A stretch of 64,000 bases of DNA from Hyphomonadaceae bacterium. Lineage in GTDB: Bacteria; Pseudomonadota; Alphaproteobacteria; Caulobacterales; Aquidulcibacteraceae. A program made the position numbers and the translations under genes. Shown here piece after piece: positions 8,736-19,004 of the stretch (position 1 is the first letter of the stretch; each line of letters begins with the position of its first letter). The notes below the pieces were generated by a model that did no database searches, was not told the DNA's origin, and worked only from the letters and a program-made list of their open reading frames with translations. Location: positions 62,001 to 126,000 of the forward strand of contig JAIELK010000003.1 in assembly GCA_019753175.1 (NCBI GenBank), written 5' to 3'.

Positions 8736-11399
8736 ATGCAGAGCGTCAACGACATTCGTCGGCAATTCTTGGATTTTTTCAGCGGCCGCGAGCACGCGAC
8801 GCCGGCCTCTGCACCGTTGGTGCCGCAGGACGACCCGACGCTCCTGTTCACCAATGCCGGCATGGTGCCGTTCAAGAACTATTTTACCGGCGCCGCCAAG
8901 CCGCCGTTTCTGCGGGCGGCGACCAGCCAGAAATGTGTGCGCGCCGGGGGCAAGCACAATGACCTCGACAATGTCGGCTACACCGCCAGGCACCTCACCT
9001 TCTTTGAGATGCTCGGCAATTTCTCGTTCGGCGATTACTTCAAGGAAGAAGCCATTGATGCTGCCTGGACGCTGATTACCAAGGGCTATGGGCTCGACAA
9101 GGACAAGCTGCTCGTCACCATCTACCATGACGACGACGAAGCGGCCGCCCTTTGGAAGAAGATCGCGGGCTTTTCCGACGACAAGATCATCCGCATCGCC
9201 ACCAGCGACAATTTCTGGTCGATGGGCGACACCGGCCCGTGCGGACCGTGCTCGGAAATTTTCATCGATCGCGGCGATCACATCTGGGGCGGCCCGCCGG
9301 GCTCGCCCGAACAGGACGGCGACCGCTTCCTTGAGTTCTGGAACCTCGTGTTCATGCAGTTCGAGCAGTTCGCGGACGGCCGCCGCGAGAGGCTGCCGAA
9401 ACCGTCGATCGACACCGGCATGGGGCTCGAGCGCATGGCCTGCGTGCTGCAGGGGGTGGGCTCGGTATTCGAGACCGATCTGTTCCGTACGCTCATCGCG
9501 GCCTCGCAAGAGCTGACCAAGACCAAAGCCGAAGGTGAGCGCGCGCCGAGCCATAACGTTATCGCCGACCATCTGCGCTCGTCGTGTTTCCTGATCGCCG
9601 ATGGCGTCTCGCCCGCGAACGAAGGGCGCGGTTACGTGCTGCGCCGGATCATGCGGCGCGCCATGCGCCATGCGCACATTCTGGGCGCGAAGGAGCCGCT
9701 GATGCATCGGCTGGCGCCAACTTTGATCGCCGAGATGGGCGAGGCCTATCCAGAATTGAAGCGGGCGCAGCCGGTGATCGAGGCGCAGCTGCACGAGGAG
9801 GAAGACCGTTTCCGCCGTACGCTCGGCAACGGACTGAGGCTGCTCGAAGATGAGTTGGCGACCTTGACGCCAGGCAAGAAGCTGGCGGGCGAGACGGCCT
9901 TCAAGCTGTACGACACGTTCGGCTTCCCGCTCGATCTCACGCAGGACATCCTGCGCGGGCGCGGGCTCGAAGTTGATACTACAGGGTTCGATGTGGCGAT
10001 GGAGCGCCAACGCGAGAAGGGTCGCGAAAGCTGGACGGGCTCCGGCGAAGCCGCGAGCGAAGACCTGTGGCTGAAGCTCGCCGACCAAGGCGGCGCCACC
10101 GAATTCGTGGGCTATGCGAGCGACACCGGTGCGGCGTCGCTGCTGGCGATCGTCGAGAAGGGCAAGGTCGCGCGTCATGCGAGCGGACCGGCCGACCTCG
10201 CCCTCGTGTTCGACAAGACGCCGTTCTACGGCGAAAGCGGCGGCCAGGCCGGCGACCAGGGCGTTGTCCATTTTGAAAACGGCGCCGAATTCATCGTCGA
10301 CGACACGCAGAAACACGCCGGCCTGCACGTGCACATCGGCCGCTTGAAGGGCGGCAAGATCGCGTCCGGCGACAAGGCATCGCTTGCAATCGACCGCACG
10401 CGTCGCGCGCGCATTCGCGCCAACCACTCCGCTACGCACCTGTTGCACGCGGCGCTCCGCAACGCGCTCGGCCCGCACGTGACCCAGAAGGGCTCGCTGG
10501 TGGAGGCGGATTATTTCCGCTTCGACTTCAGCCATGGCCAAGCCATGAGCGCCGACGAGATCGCGCGTGTCGAAGACGAAGTAAACGCCGTCATCCGCCA
10601 GAACGCCGAAGGCGTGATCAAGGAAATGGCGCCGGCCAAAGCCATTGAGGAGGGCGCGCTGGCGCTGTTCGGCGAAAAGTACGGCGAGAAAGTCCGCGTG
10701 CTGCGGCTTGGCGAGTCGCTTGTCCAAGACGGCAAAGCCTATTCGGTGGAGCTGTGCGGCGGCACGCATGTCAAGCGCACCGGCGACATCGCCGTGTTCG
10801 CGATCCTGTCCGAAGGTGGCGTTGCTGCCGGCGTGCGCCGCATTGAAGCTGCGACCGGTGCGGCCGCGCTGGCGCATCTGAAGGCGCAGGCCGCGCTGGC
10901 GAAGGCGATCGCTGCGAACTTGAAATCGCCATTGCCGGAATTGCCGGAGCGCGTGGCGCAGTTGCAAGACGAGCGCCGCAGGCTTGAGCGCGATCTGGCT
11001 GAAGCGAAGAAAAAGTTGGCGCTGGCGGGCGGCGGCGGCGCAGCAGCGCCGGCCGGGCCTGAGCAGATTGTGGGCGTTGCGGTGCTGGCGCGCGTGCTCG
11101 ACGGCGTGCCCGCAAAGGAGCTGCGCACTCTGGTCGATGAGGGCAAGAAGGAGATTGGCTCGGGCGTGATCGCCTATGTCGGCGTCGAGGACGGCAAGGC
11201 CGCGCTCGCGGTCGGCGTCACCGACGACATCAAGGGCAAGGTCAGCGCCGTCGATCTGGTGAAGGCGGGCGTTGCCGTGCTCGGCGGTCAGGGCGGCGGT
11301 GGTCGTCCCGATATGGCGCAGGGCGGCGGTCCTGACGGCGCGCGCGCAAGCGAGGCGCTCGCCGCGATCCGTGAAGCATTGAAGGCGAAGTTGGGGTGA
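8736..11399 (+). CDS. alaS: Alanyl-tRNA synthetase
   Basis: Class II synthetase charging tRNA-Ala, with an editing domain that clears mischarged Ser/Gly. The 887-residue product has the catalytic domain opening ([26 protein letters not shown], given here only in part as [13 protein letters not shown]) and the family motif [15 protein letters not shown]. The editing-site zinc ligands are in [13 protein letters not shown] and CGGTHV, and the C-terminal oligomerisation domain is Gly-rich. The ATG ([12 protein letters not shown]) gives the standard N-terminus; a TTG five codons upstream is less likely. The gene after it starts inside its stop codon. Confidence 0.97.
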   Translation: MQSVNDIRRQFLDFFSGREHATPASAPLVPQDDPTLLFTNAGMVPFKNYFTGAAKPPFLRAATSQKCVRAGGKHNDLDNVGYTARHLTFFEMLGNFSFGDYFKEEAIDAAWTLITKGYGLDKDKLLVTIYHDDDEAAALWKKIAGFSDDKIIRIATSDNFWSMGDTGPCGPCSEIFIDRGDHIWGGPPGSPEQDGDRFLEFWNLVFMQFEQFADGRRERLPKPSIDTGMGLERMACVLQGVGSVFETDLFRTLIAASQELTKTKAEGERAPSHNVIADHLRSSCFLIADGVSPANEGRGYVLRRIMRRAMRHAHILGAKEPLMHRLAPTLIAEMGEAYPELKRAQPVIEAQLHEEEDRFRRTLGNGLRLLEDELATLTPGKKLAGETAFKLYDTFGFPLDLTQDILRGRGLEVDTTGFDVAMERQREKGRESWTGSGEAASEDLWLKLADQGGATEFVGYASDTGAASLLAIVEKGKVARHASGPADLALVFDKTPFYGESGGQAGDQGVVHFENGAEFIVDDTQKHAGLHVHIGRLKGGKIASGDKASLAIDRTRRARIRANHSATHLLHAALRNALGPHVTQKGSLVEADYFRFDFSHGQAMSADEIARVEDEVNAVIRQNAEGVIKEMAPAKAIEEGALALFGEKYGEKVRVLRLGESLVQDGKAYSVELCGGTHVKRTGDIAVFAILSEGGVAAGVRRIEAATGAAALAHLKAQAALAKAIAANLKSPLPELPERVAQLQDERRRLERDLAEAKKKLALAGGGGAAAPAGPEQIVGVAVLARVLDGVPAKELRTLVDEGKKEIGSGVIAYVGVEDGKAALAVGVTDDIKGKVSAVDLVKAGVAVLGGQGGGGRPDMAQGGGPDGARASEALAAIREALKAKLG

Positions 11400-11935
11400 T
11401 GCCGCTGGACAATCGTGGGGCAGAGCCGGTCGCCTACCGCGACGCTGTTGTACAAGACGCCCCGGCTCTGGCCGCGTTCGCTGCGCGCACGTTCACCGAA
11501 ACGTTCGGCCACCTCTATCCGCCGGAGGATCTGGCGGCCTTCCTGGCCGCAAAGTACGGCGCCGAAATCCAGGCGCGCGAGATCGCCACGCCCGGTATGC
11601 GCTACGAGTTGGCGCTGCGCGGCGAGGAGATCGTCGGCTATTGTCAGCTCGGGCCGTATGAATTGCCGATCGCGGCTGCCGGAACGCCCTTTGAGATCCA
11701 TCGCCTTTATGTCGACGCCAGCGTCAAGGGCGCTGGCGTGGCGCAGACCTTGATGCAGCACGCGCTCGCATGGGCGCGCGAGCAGGGCGCGGATTCGCTG
11801 TGGCTCAGCGTCTGGGAGAACAACGCGCGCGCGCAGGCCTTCTATAAGCGCTACGGCTTTACGCACATGGGCGAGCACAAGTTTATGGTCGGGCGTGTCG
11901 CGGATCGGGACTTCGTGTGGCGGTTGGGACTGTAG
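11399..11935 (+). CDS. GNAT family N-acetyltransferase
   Basis: Predicted acetyl-CoA-dependent N-acetyltransferase; substrate unknown, though the layout resembles PaiA-type polyamine acetylases. The 178-residue product has the GNAT fold order. Strand beta4 reads EIHRLYVDASVKGAGVAQTL, where VKGAGVA is a variant of the acetyl-CoA pyrophosphate loop (R/Q-x-x-G-x-G/A). It is followed by SLWLSVWENNARAQAFYKRYGF, the usual C-terminal part. The ATG overlaps the alaS stop (TGATG), so it is probably the second gene of the alaS operon; a GTG one codon earlier is equally possible. Confidence 0.85.
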   Translation: MPLDNRGAEPVAYRDAVVQDAPALAAFAARTFTETFGHLYPPEDLAAFLAAKYGAEIQAREIATPGMRYELALRGEEIVGYCQLGPYELPIAAAGTPFEIHRLYVDASVKGAGVAQTLMQHALAWAREQGADSLWLSVWENNARAQAFYKRYGFTHMGEHKFMVGRVADRDFVWRLGL

Positions 11936-12076
11936 GGTGGACGCCGCCACGGCGCGGAGTTGTTCGTGCCTCAGGATTGCGCCTTCGCATCAGGCCGACT
12001 GCGCCAACGCGCGGTAACGCCTCGGAAACCAAATCAGATTCTTTTTGGCGACTCGATTCGGACGGGGGACGTCAGA

Positions 12077-12418
12077 ATGACGCAAAACGACGCGCTGGCC
12101 GCCTACCTTGGGCCAGAGCTTTTCGAGCGACTCGAATGGAGCCGACTCACGCACGGGCAGCGTGACGCGATTCTCTCCGTGTTCCGAGTCGGATTGGGGG
12201 CGGGGGCGCAATCGGGCGTGGTCTCGACCATCGACTGCGTGCTGGGGCGCGGCCAGGTGCTGATCACCGAGGACGGCGCGCGCTGGGCGGCGCGCGAGCG
12301 CGACGACGCCGAGCTGATCGAGGACTGGGGCGCGGGGGCCATGGTCGCCATCCACCGACAGCTCATGTACCGGCTCGACCCCTACGAGGCGGTGGAGGTT
12401 GAGCTGATCAGGATGTGA
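12077..12418 (+). CDS. Hypothetical protein, 113 residues
   Basis: Unrecognised, soluble, acidic protein. Strand-rich centre (STIDCVLGRGQVLITEDGARWAA) and a C-terminal LDPYEAVEVELIRM. Start chosen at the ATG preceded by GGGGGACG; the frame is open upstream but without a ribosome site. It precedes the small toxin-antitoxin pair by 19 bp and may share a transcript with it. No motif indicates a function. Confidence 0.6.
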   Translation: MTQNDALAAYLGPELFERLEWSRLTHGQRDAILSVFRVGLGAGAQSGVVSTIDCVLGRGQVLITEDGARWAARERDDAELIEDWGAGAMVAIHRQLMYRLDPYEAVEVELIRM

Positions 12419-12437
12419 GGGGCGCGCCGTTTGTGCT

Positions 12438-12632
12438 ATGTGCAAGCGGGGCGGCCGGCCCTGCATTCGTGGGATGCGCATCGCTGTCGCCGACATCCTC
12501 GGCTGGCTCGCCGCCGGAATGTCGCATGCCGAGATCATCGCCGATTACCCCGAACTAACCGAGGCGGACATTCGCGCGGCGCTGGCCTATGCAGCTGACC
12601 GCGAACGCCGCATCGTGACCGTCCCAGCTTGA
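12438..12632 (+). CDS. DUF433 family antitoxin-like protein
   Basis: Predicted DNA-binding antitoxin of a VapBC-like pair. The 64-residue product has the DUF433 signature GGRPCIRGMRIAVADIL and then the helical region AAGMSHAEIIADYPELTEADIRAAL. Family members usually carry about ten more residues ahead of the signature (a short strand ending in Cys), so the N-terminus here looks short and no better start is visible upstream. Its TGA overlaps the TTG start of the toxin gene, typical coupling for such modules. Confidence 0.75.
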   Translation: MCKRGGRPCIRGMRIAVADILGWLAAGMSHAEIIADYPELTEADIRAALAYAADRERRIVTVPA

Positions 12633-12970
12633 AGCTACTGTTCGATCAAAACTTGAGCCATCGGCTCTGCCGGCTACTGGCCGATCTTTCGCCAGAGGCG
12701 TCACAGGTCTGCAGCGCTGGACTTGATCGGGCAAGCGACCAAGACATTCGGATGTTCGCGCAACGCGAAGGCTTCGTCATTGTAACTCTCGATGCCGACT
12801 TCGCGGAGATTGCCACATTGCGCGGGGCGCCGCCGAAAGTGATTTGGCTTCGCTGCGGCAACCAGCCGACCCAAAAAGGGAGCGTCTGCTGCGCGATTAC
12901 GGCCGTTATGTCGCCACGCGCTTTGCCTCGAGCTTTACTGAGTGTTCGGGGTAGTCTGTTCACGGCCTGA
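12629..12970 (+). pseudogene. DUF5615 PIN-like toxin with shifted 3' frame
   Basis: Predicted PIN-like ribonuclease toxin partnered with the DUF433 protein. Residues 1 to about 83 follow the family: MKLLFDQNLSHRL with the first acidic residue, then FVIVTLDADFAEI and PPKVIWLRCGNQPTQ. After CAAAAAGGG (12872-12880) the frame gives an unrelated tail. Reading from 12880 in the -1 frame restores a family-like end (ERLLRDYGRYVATRF) closing with TAG at 12954. This means either a one-base loss in the A/G run or -1 slippage there. The catalytic core is N-terminal, so activity is uncertain rather than excluded. Confidence 0.7.
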
Positions 12971-12985
12971 CACGGGGAAAGCGCC

Positions 12986-13870
12986 ATGCCTGACTTTCAA
13001 ACCATTCGCCTCGACATCGCTGACAGCGTCGCCACCCTCACGCTCAACCGCCCAGAGCGCATGAACGCGTTCACTGACGTGATGGCGCGGGAGCTGATCG
13101 AAGCGTTCGATCTCACTGACGGCGACGACGCCGTGCGCGCGGTCATTGTCACCGGGGCTGGACGCGCCTTCTGCGCCGGCGCCGATCTCGGGCAGGGCGG
13201 CGACACCTTCGACTACGACAAACGCCGCGCCGGGCAGGTGAAGACCAGCAAATTCGATCCCGATCCGACGCGCGACGGCGGCGGTCAGGTCGGCATTCGC
13301 ATCTATGAGAGTCTGAAGCCCGTAATCGCCGCCATCAACGGCGCGGCGGTCGGCGTCGGCGCCACCATGACGCTGGCGATGGACATGCGGCTTGCGGTGC
13401 ACGGCGCCAAGATTGGCTTTGTCTTCGCACGCCGCGGCATCGTGCCGGAAACGCTCTCGTCCTACTTCCTCCCGCGCCTGGTCGGGCTGTCGACGGCGCT
13501 CGAATGGAGCATGACCGGGCGCGTGTTTCTCTCGGAAGAAGCGCAGGCGCGCGGCCTGGTGCGCTCGTTGCACGCACCGGAAGAATTGCTTCCGGCGGCG
13601 CACGCGCTGGCGCGCGAGATCGCCGACAACACCGCACCGGTCTCGGTCGCCTTGGCGCGGCGCATGATGCTCGAGATGCTGGACGCGAGCCATCCGATGG
13701 AGGCGCATCAGCTGGAAAGCCGGCTGATGGTGGCGCGTGGACGTTCGGGCGACGCCAAGGAGGGCGTCACTTCATTTCTGGAGAAGCGCACGCCAGTCTA
13801 TCCGGACAAGGTCTCGACCGACATGCCGCAGCCCTTCCCATGGCGGCCGACACCGCCGTTTCGGGACTGA
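12986..13870 (+). CDS. Enoyl-CoA hydratase/isomerase (crotonase) family protein
   Basis: Predicted acyl-CoA hydratase or isomerase of fatty-acid or related degradation. The 294-residue product has the crotonase N-terminal LTLNRPERMNAF, the oxyanion-hole segments GAGRAFCAGADL and GAAVGVGATMTLAMDMRLA, and FARRGIVPETLSSYFLPRLVG. In that last segment the Glu of VPE corresponds to one of the usual catalytic acids; the other position is occupied by a hydrophobic residue, so the reaction is uncertain. It stands alone, downstream of the toxin pair and convergent with the M16 peptidase gene. Confidence 0.88.
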   Translation: MPDFQTIRLDIADSVATLTLNRPERMNAFTDVMARELIEAFDLTDGDDAVRAVIVTGAGRAFCAGADLGQGGDTFDYDKRRAGQVKTSKFDPDPTRDGGGQVGIRIYESLKPVIAAINGAAVGVGATMTLAMDMRLAVHGAKIGFVFARRGIVPETLSSYFLPRLVGLSTALEWSMTGRVFLSEEAQARGLVRSLHAPEELLPAAHALAREIADNTAPVSVALARRMMLEMLDASHPMEAHQLESRLMVARGRSGDAKEGVTSFLEKRTPVYPDKVSTDMPQPFPWRPTPPFRD

Positions 13871-13883
13871 TGGGGCGACACAT

Positions 13884-13921
13884 CGCCAGCGCCGTCTTCG
13901 ACGCTCAGACTGACGCTGGCG
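13884..13921. terminator. Inverted repeat between convergent genes
   Basis: CGCCAGCG (13884-13891) pairs with CGCTGGCG (13914-13921) across a 22-base loop, between the convergent crotonase and M16 genes. It could work as a bidirectional terminator, but there is no T-run on either side. Confidence 0.35.
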
Positions 13922-13942
13922 GGCATCGTGTAGCGCCGGCGG

Positions 13943-16750
13943 CTATTGCGCAGCCACCACTTGCACCGGCAGACCCAGGCGTTGCAGTTGTGGGCGCACG
14001 ACCCGCGCGTCGCCCACCACCACCCAGACGAAATTGTCGGCGTTGATGATGCGCCGCGCGGTTTGGTCGAGCGCCTGCACGGTCATGCCGCGATAGCGGT
14101 CGGCCACTGTCTCCCAATAATTGTCGGGACGGTTGAAGAGCGCGTTGGATCGCAATGCGCCAAGCACGGCCGGCGAAGTCTCGAACTGGCCTGCCAACTG
14201 ACGGATGTTGCCCGGGATGTTTCGGTTCAATTCCGCTGGACGGACGCCGTCCGTGCTGAGGAACGCGCTCACCTGCGAGCGGACGGCGGCGATGGAGTCT
14301 CCCGTGCGGTCAGCCTGCACCGGCGCCTGGATGACGTAGGGCGTACGATGTTCGAAACGCTGGACGTTTCCAAAGGCGCCGTAGGACCAGCCGCGGCGTT
14401 CGCGAAGCTCCATATTGATGCGCGCCAGGAAAGAGCCGCCCAAGACCTCGTTGGCGGCGGTGAGGTTCAACAGATCATCAGTGCCGTTAACTGGCAGCAC
14501 TTGGCCGGCGAAAATGAACGACTGCGGCGATTGCGGCCGGTCGATCAGCACGATGCGTGGTCTGTTCGCGGGGAGCGCAACGTCGAAGCGTTTGACGCCA
14601 CGCGCGACGGCCGGCGCACTCCAATCGCCCAATGCGCCTTCGAGCGCAGCGGTGATGCGATCAAGCGGCTGATCGCTGACCACGAAGACCGTCGCGTTGT
14701 CAGGACGCAGCCAAGCTTGGTGGAAAGCAATCAGCTCTTCGCGCGTGAGCGTTTCGACGACCGTTGGATCGCCGGAGCCGCTGAATGGACGCCCGTAAGG
14801 ATGATCGGCGCCGTAGAGCAGAGCCGGCAGGGTGCGCTGCGCGATCGCGTCGGGGCGGGTCAACTCTGCGGCAATGCCCGCCAGTTGCTGACGGCGAAGG
14901 CGCTCGACCTCCGACGGCTCGAACGCGGGATTGCGGATCACGTCCGCGAGCAGGGTCAGCGACGGATCGAGGGTCGTGCTGAGTGCGGTCAAGCCGACAA
15001 TGGTGCGATCAAGCGAGGCGCCGCTAGAGATCGTCGCACCCAGCCGTTCCTGCGCTTCTGCAAGCTGCACCGAGTTGAGGCTGGTGGTGCCTTCCTGCAG
15101 CAGGTTCAGCATCAGCGCTTGCGTGCCGAGGCGGTTTGCCGGATCGGCGGCGACGCCGGCGTCGAACTCGACGGCGACATATGTCACAGGAACCGCGTCG
15201 CGGCGCGCATAGACGACCTCAATGCCGTTCGAGAGCGTGGCGCGCTCGACGCTTGGGAAATCGAGTGCGGGTGACTCGGCAATGGCGGGCGATGGGCGCG
15301 GCGGGCCAGACTGCACTGCCGGCGCGTTGCCGCCAGTTTGTGCGGGCGCGCTTGCCGGCGCTTCAGCGTAGGCCGCCCGCTCGCCCGGCTCGACGCGCAG
15401 CGCGTAAACGGGGCGCGACAGCCAGCGCTGCATTGCAGCGCGAACCTGTTCCGGGGTTACCGCAGCCAAGTCATGCAAGCGCTGGCGTTGGAAATCTGGA
15501 TTGTCGGCGTAGAGCATGCCTTCGGCGAGCGCGACCGCTTTGCCGCTGAAACCGCCAACGCGTTCGAGACCTTGGATACGGCTCGAAAGCGTCCGCATCA
15601 CGGTGCGGCGCACTTCATCCTCGGTCGGGCCGTTGGCGACAAGGTCAGCGATGATCTCGTCCAGCCGGCGCGACACAGCATCGGCGTCCTGACCTGGCTT
15701 CACGTCGACTTCGACCTCGAACATGCTGACGCGCTGGAACGGCAGGACGCTTGAGGTTACGCGCACCGCGGTCTGTTCGCCGCGCACCAGGGCGTTATCC
15801 AGGCGCGAGCTGGCGAGTCCGCCCAGCACGGCGGCGCCGACGGAGAGCGGCACGACATCGTCGTCGGTCAAGCCCGGCACGACCCAGTTTCGATAAAGCC
15901 GCGTGACCGCCACGCGGTCGCGCATTACTTCATCGACGCGCGCCGGGAGCGTCGGCACGTCGGCTGCCGCGGGCGTGTTGACCGGTCCGCGCGCGATGGC
16001 GCCAAAATAGCGCTCGACCAGTGGACGCGCTTCGGCGGCGTTGATGTCGCCGGCGAGCACCAGCACGGCGTTGTTCGGCCCGTACCGTTCGCGGAACCAG
16101 CCGTGCACGTCCGCCAAGGTTGCCGCCGACAAATCCGCCATCGAGCCGATGGTCGAGTGCCGGTAGGGATGGCCCTCAGGGAAGAGCGCTTCGAGCTGTG
16201 CATATTCGACCAAGCCGTAGGGCTGGTTGTCGCCTTGGCGCTTCTCGTTCTGCACAACGCCGATTTGATTGGTGAGGTTCTCTTGCGTAACCGCGCCGAG
16301 CAAATGGCCCATGCGGTCGCTTTCCAGGAACAGCGTGCGCTCAAGCGCCGAGGTCGGGACCGTCTGGAAGTAATTGGTGCGATCGAACCACGTGGTGCCG
16401 TTGAGGTCAGTCGCGCCGATCTCGCGCAGCGGCTCGAAATAATCGCCAGGCGCGTTCTCCGAACCGTTGAACATCAGGTGCTCGAACAGGTGGGCAAAGC
16501 CGGTGCGGCCCGGCGGCTCATCCTTTGAGCCGACATTGTACCAAACGCTGACGGCGACGACGGGCGCCTTGCGATCTTCGTGCACGACGACACGCAGGCC
16601 GTTGTCGAGCGTGAAGCTGTCGTAGGCGATGTTGACGTCGGCGAGGAGGCGCTCGACGGCGGCGTCATGCTCGTCCGCCGCGGGCGGCGTGGCGCAACTG
16701 GAGATCAAGGCGCAAGCGCTGAGCGCAAGAGCTGTCAGAAAACCACGCAC
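13943..16750 (-). CDS. M16 family zinc metallopeptidase, lipoprotein
   Basis: Predicted periplasmic zinc peptidase of the pitrilysin/insulinase clan. The 935-residue product begins with a lipoprotein signal (lipobox ISSC, Cys19) and has two M16 halves. The first carries the inverted zinc motif HLFEH at 87-91 and the family stretch ENLTNQIGVVQNEKRQ downstream. The second half (about 500-935) lacks the motif, as is usual for the partner domain. The GTG at 16750 is chosen because AGGGGGCATCC precedes it and it gives a clean lipoprotein signal; an upstream start would add 22 Arg-rich residues. It follows icd on the same strand after about 157 bp. Confidence 0.92.
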   Translation of the reverse strand: MRGFLTALALSACALISSCATPPAADEHDAAVERLLADVNIAYDSFTLDNGLRVVVHEDRKAPVVAVSVWYNVGSKDEPPGRTGFAHLFEHLMFNGSENAPGDYFEPLREIGATDLNGTTWFDRTNYFQTVPTSALERTLFLESDRMGHLLGAVTQENLTNQIGVVQNEKRQGDNQPYGLVEYAQLEALFPEGHPYRHSTIGSMADLSAATLADVHGWFRERYGPNNAVLVLAGDINAAEARPLVERYFGAIARGPVNTPAAADVPTLPARVDEVMRDRVAVTRLYRNWVVPGLTDDDVVPLSVGAAVLGGLASSRLDNALVRGEQTAVRVTSSVLPFQRVSMFEVEVDVKPGQDADAVSRRLDEIIADLVANGPTEDEVRRTVMRTLSSRIQGLERVGGFSGKAVALAEGMLYADNPDFQRQRLHDLAAVTPEQVRAAMQRWLSRPVYALRVEPGERAAYAEAPASAPAQTGGNAPAVQSGPPRPSPAIAESPALDFPSVERATLSNGIEVVYARRDAVPVTYVAVEFDAGVAADPANRLGTQALMLNLLQEGTTSLNSVQLAEAQERLGATISSGASLDRTIVGLTALSTTLDPSLTLLADVIRNPAFEPSEVERLRRQQLAGIAAELTRPDAIAQRTLPALLYGADHPYGRPFSGSGDPTVVETLTREELIAFHQAWLRPDNATVFVVSDQPLDRITAALEGALGDWSAPAVARGVKRFDVALPANRPRIVLIDRPQSPQSFIFAGQVLPVNGTDDLLNLTAANEVLGGSFLARINMELRERRGWSYGAFGNVQRFEHRTPYVIQAPVQADRTGDSIAAVRSQVSAFLSTDGVRPAELNRNIPGNIRQLAGQFETSPAVLGALRSNALFNRPDNYWETVADRYRGMTVQALDQTARRIINADNFVWVVVGDARVVRPQLQRLGLPVQVVAAQ

Positions 16751-16907
16751 GGATGCCCCCTGGGTTCTTCTTCGCCAGCCGGCGACGCGGCGGAACCTAG
16801 CGTTCCGGAGGGCCAAAAGCCAATACTGTTCGTCGCGGTTCCGGGGGCGTCTGTCGCCGGGGCGCTCCGCTCAGTTCGTCACAAAGTCCGGTGGGCCCGG
16901 CGTCTGA

Positions 16908-18125
16908 TCACGCCTTGGCCATCGCACGATCGAGATTATCCCCGATCGCATCCAAGAATCCTTCGGTGGTGAGCCAGGATTGGGTGTCGCCGACCAGCAG
17001 CGCCAAATCCTTGGTCATCTGGCCGCTTTCGACTGTATCGACGGTGATCTTCTCCAACAGCAGCGCGTAATCGATCAGCTGCTGATTGTTGTCGAGCTTG
17101 CCGCGATGGGCGAGGCCGCGGGTCCAGGCGAAAATTGACGCGACGGAATTGGTGCTGGTCGGTTCGCCTTTCTGATGTTGGCGATAATGGCGCGTGACCG
17201 TGCCGTGTGCAGCTTCCGCTTCCATCGTCTTGCCGTCGGGCGTGAGCAGCACCGAGGTCATCAGGCCGAGCGAACCGAAGCCTTGCGCCACCATGTCGGA
17301 CTGGACGTCGCCGTCGTAGTTCTTGCAGGCCCAGATGAATCCGCCCGACCATTTGAGCGCCGAGGCGACCAGATCATCGATCAGACGATGCTCGTAGACC
17401 ATTTTCTGCGCCGCGAACCTGTCCTTGAACTCGGCCTCGTAGACCTCCTGAAAAATGTCCTTGAAGCGTCCGTCATAGGCCTTGAGGATCGTGTTCTTGG
17501 TCGAGAGATAGACGCTCCAGCCTTTCATGAGACCGTACATGAAGGACGAGCGGGCAAACTCGCGGATCGACTCATCGAGATTGTACATGGCCATGGCGAC
17601 GCCTGCGCCCGGCGCGTCGAACACCTCATGTTCGATCACCTGGCCGTCATCGCCGGTGAACTTGATGGTGAGTTTGCCCTTGCTCGGGAATTTGAAGTCG
17701 GTGGCGCGATACTGATCGCCGAAGGCGTGGCGGCCGACAACGATCGGCTGACTCCAGCCCGGCACCAGGCGCGGCACATTCCTGCAGATGATCGGCTCGC
17801 GGAAGATCACGCCGCCCAGGATGTTGCGGATCGTACCGTTGGGGGACTTCCACATTTTCTTCAGGTTGAACTCTTTCACGCGCGCTTCGTCGGGCGTGAT
17901 GGTCGCGCACTTCACACCGACCCCATGGCGCTTGATGGCGTTGGCGGCCTCGATTGTGACCTGGTCGTCGGTGGCGTCGCGGTGTTCGATGCCGAGATCG
18001 TAATAGTCGAGATTGACGTCGAGATAGGGATGAATCAGCCGGTCCTTGATCAGCGTCCAGATGATCCGCGTCATCTCGTCGCCGTCGAGTTCAACGACCG
18101 GATTGTCCACCTTGATCTTGGCCAT
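16908..18125 (-). CDS. icd: NADP-dependent isocitrate dehydrogenase
   Basis: TCA-cycle enzyme converting isocitrate to 2-oxoglutarate with NADP. The 405-residue product is of the eukaryote-like homodimeric type common in alphaproteobacteria (start [20 protein letters not shown]). It has the substrate-binding [12 protein letters not shown] segment, the metal-binding [20 protein letters not shown] and [17 protein letters not shown] regions, and [12 protein letters not shown] purine-rich AAGAGAGG lies before the ATG. It is divergent from the tRNA methylase gene (93 bp between starts). Confidence 0.97.
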   Translation of the reverse strand: MAKIKVDNPVVELDGDEMTRIIWTLIKDRLIHPYLDVNLDYYDLGIEHRDATDDQVTIEAANAIKRHGVGVKCATITPDEARVKEFNLKKMWKSPNGTIRNILGGVIFREPIICRNVPRLVPGWSQPIVVGRHAFGDQYRATDFKFPSKGKLTIKFTGDDGQVIEHEVFDAPGAGVAMAMYNLDESIREFARSSFMYGLMKGWSVYLSTKNTILKAYDGRFKDIFQEVYEAEFKDRFAAQKMVYEHRLIDDLVASALKWSGGFIWACKNYDGDVQSDMVAQGFGSLGLMTSVLLTPDGKTMEAEAAHGTVTRHYRQHQKGEPTSTNSVASIFAWTRGLAHRGKLDNNQQLIDYALLLEKITVDTVESGQMTKDLALLVGDTQSWLTTEGFLDAIGDNLDRAMAKA

Positions 18126-18218
18126 AAACGCCTCTCTTTCGATTGTCGGCGCGTGGTATCACCTCCGTCCGCGCACGCAAGCTTGCGCCGGCCCCGCGGA
18201 TGCGAAAAGAGGGTAGCA

Positions 18219-19004
18219 ATGACGCGCGCGCCAAACATGCCTGCCCCGATCGAGGAGGAGTGGCCGGCGGTATGCCTGGTGCGGCCGCAGATGGGTGAAA
18301 ACATCGGCGCGGTGGCGCGTGTGATGTTGAATTTCGGGCTGACCGGATTGCGCCTGGTCGCGCCGCGCGATCCGTGGCCCAATGTGAAGGCGCAGAATGT
18401 CGCGGTCGGCGCCGACCGTGTGCTGACAGCGGCGCGGGTGGAGTGGCGCCTTGAAGACGCGCTTGCCGATGCGACGCTGGTGGTTGCCGCGACGGCGCGG
18501 CCGCGCGGCATGGAAAAGCCGGTGTGGGGTCCGCGCGAAGCCGCCGACAAGCTGCGCGCGGCGATGGCGGCCGGCGAGCGGCCAGTGGTGATGTTCGGTC
18601 CGGAGGCGGCAGGCCTCGAGAGCAATGAGGTGGCGCGCGCCGAGGCGATCCTGACGCTGCCGGTCAATCCCGGCTTTGCTTCGCTCAATCTTGCTCAGGC
18701 CGTCGCGGTGTTTGCGTTCGCGATGGCTGACGCGCGCCAAGCGACGAGCGTGCCGGCGTGGTTCCATGAGGGCGACGGCCCGCCGGCGACGCATGAGGAA
18801 CTGGAAAACCTGTTCGCGCATGTCGAAGCGGAGCTCGATCATGGGCGCTTCTATCATCCGCCCGACAAGGCGCCGCTGATGAAGCGCAATCTGCGCGCCA
18901 TCTTTCTGCGCGCGCGGCTGACGCAGCAGGAAACGCAAACGCTGCGCGGGGTGATCAAGGCGCTGACCATCGGGCGCGGCGGGCGCAAGAAGGACGACGC
19001 ATGA
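18219..19004 (+). CDS. SpoU/TrmH-family tRNA 2'-O-methyltransferase (TrmJ-like)
   Basis: Predicted SPOUT-class methylase acting on ribose 2'-O of tRNA, most like TrmJ (position 32). The 261-residue product shows motif 1 (VRPQMGENIGAVARVMLNFG, whose Asn/Arg are catalytic in the family), motif 2 (VVMFGPEAAGLESNEV) and motif 3 (LPVNPGFASLNLAQAVAV). These together form the trefoil-knot cofactor site. A C-terminal extension of about 80 residues is typical of TrmJ rather than TrmL. The ATG at 18219 has AAGAGGG in front. The sirtuin gene overlaps its stop by 4 bp. Confidence 0.88.
   Translation: MTRAPNMPAPIEEEWPAVCLVRPQMGENIGAVARVMLNFGLTGLRLVAPRDPWPNVKAQNVAVGADRVLTAARVEWRLEDALADATLVVAATARPRGMEKPVWGPREAADKLRAAMAAGERPVVMFGPEAAGLESNEVARAEAILTLPVNPGFASLNLAQAVAVFAFAMADARQATSVPAWFHEGDGPPATHEELENLFAHVEAELDHGRFYHPPDKAPLMKRNLRAIFLRARLTQQETQTLRGVIKALTIGRGGRKKDDA

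Noticed and set aside
8601-10967. A 788-codon open frame on the reverse strand, opposite alaS
   Set aside because: It is the mirror of a real gene in GC-rich DNA, full of Arg/His/Gln-rich low-complexity sequence, with no family motif. alaS on the forward strand is certain.
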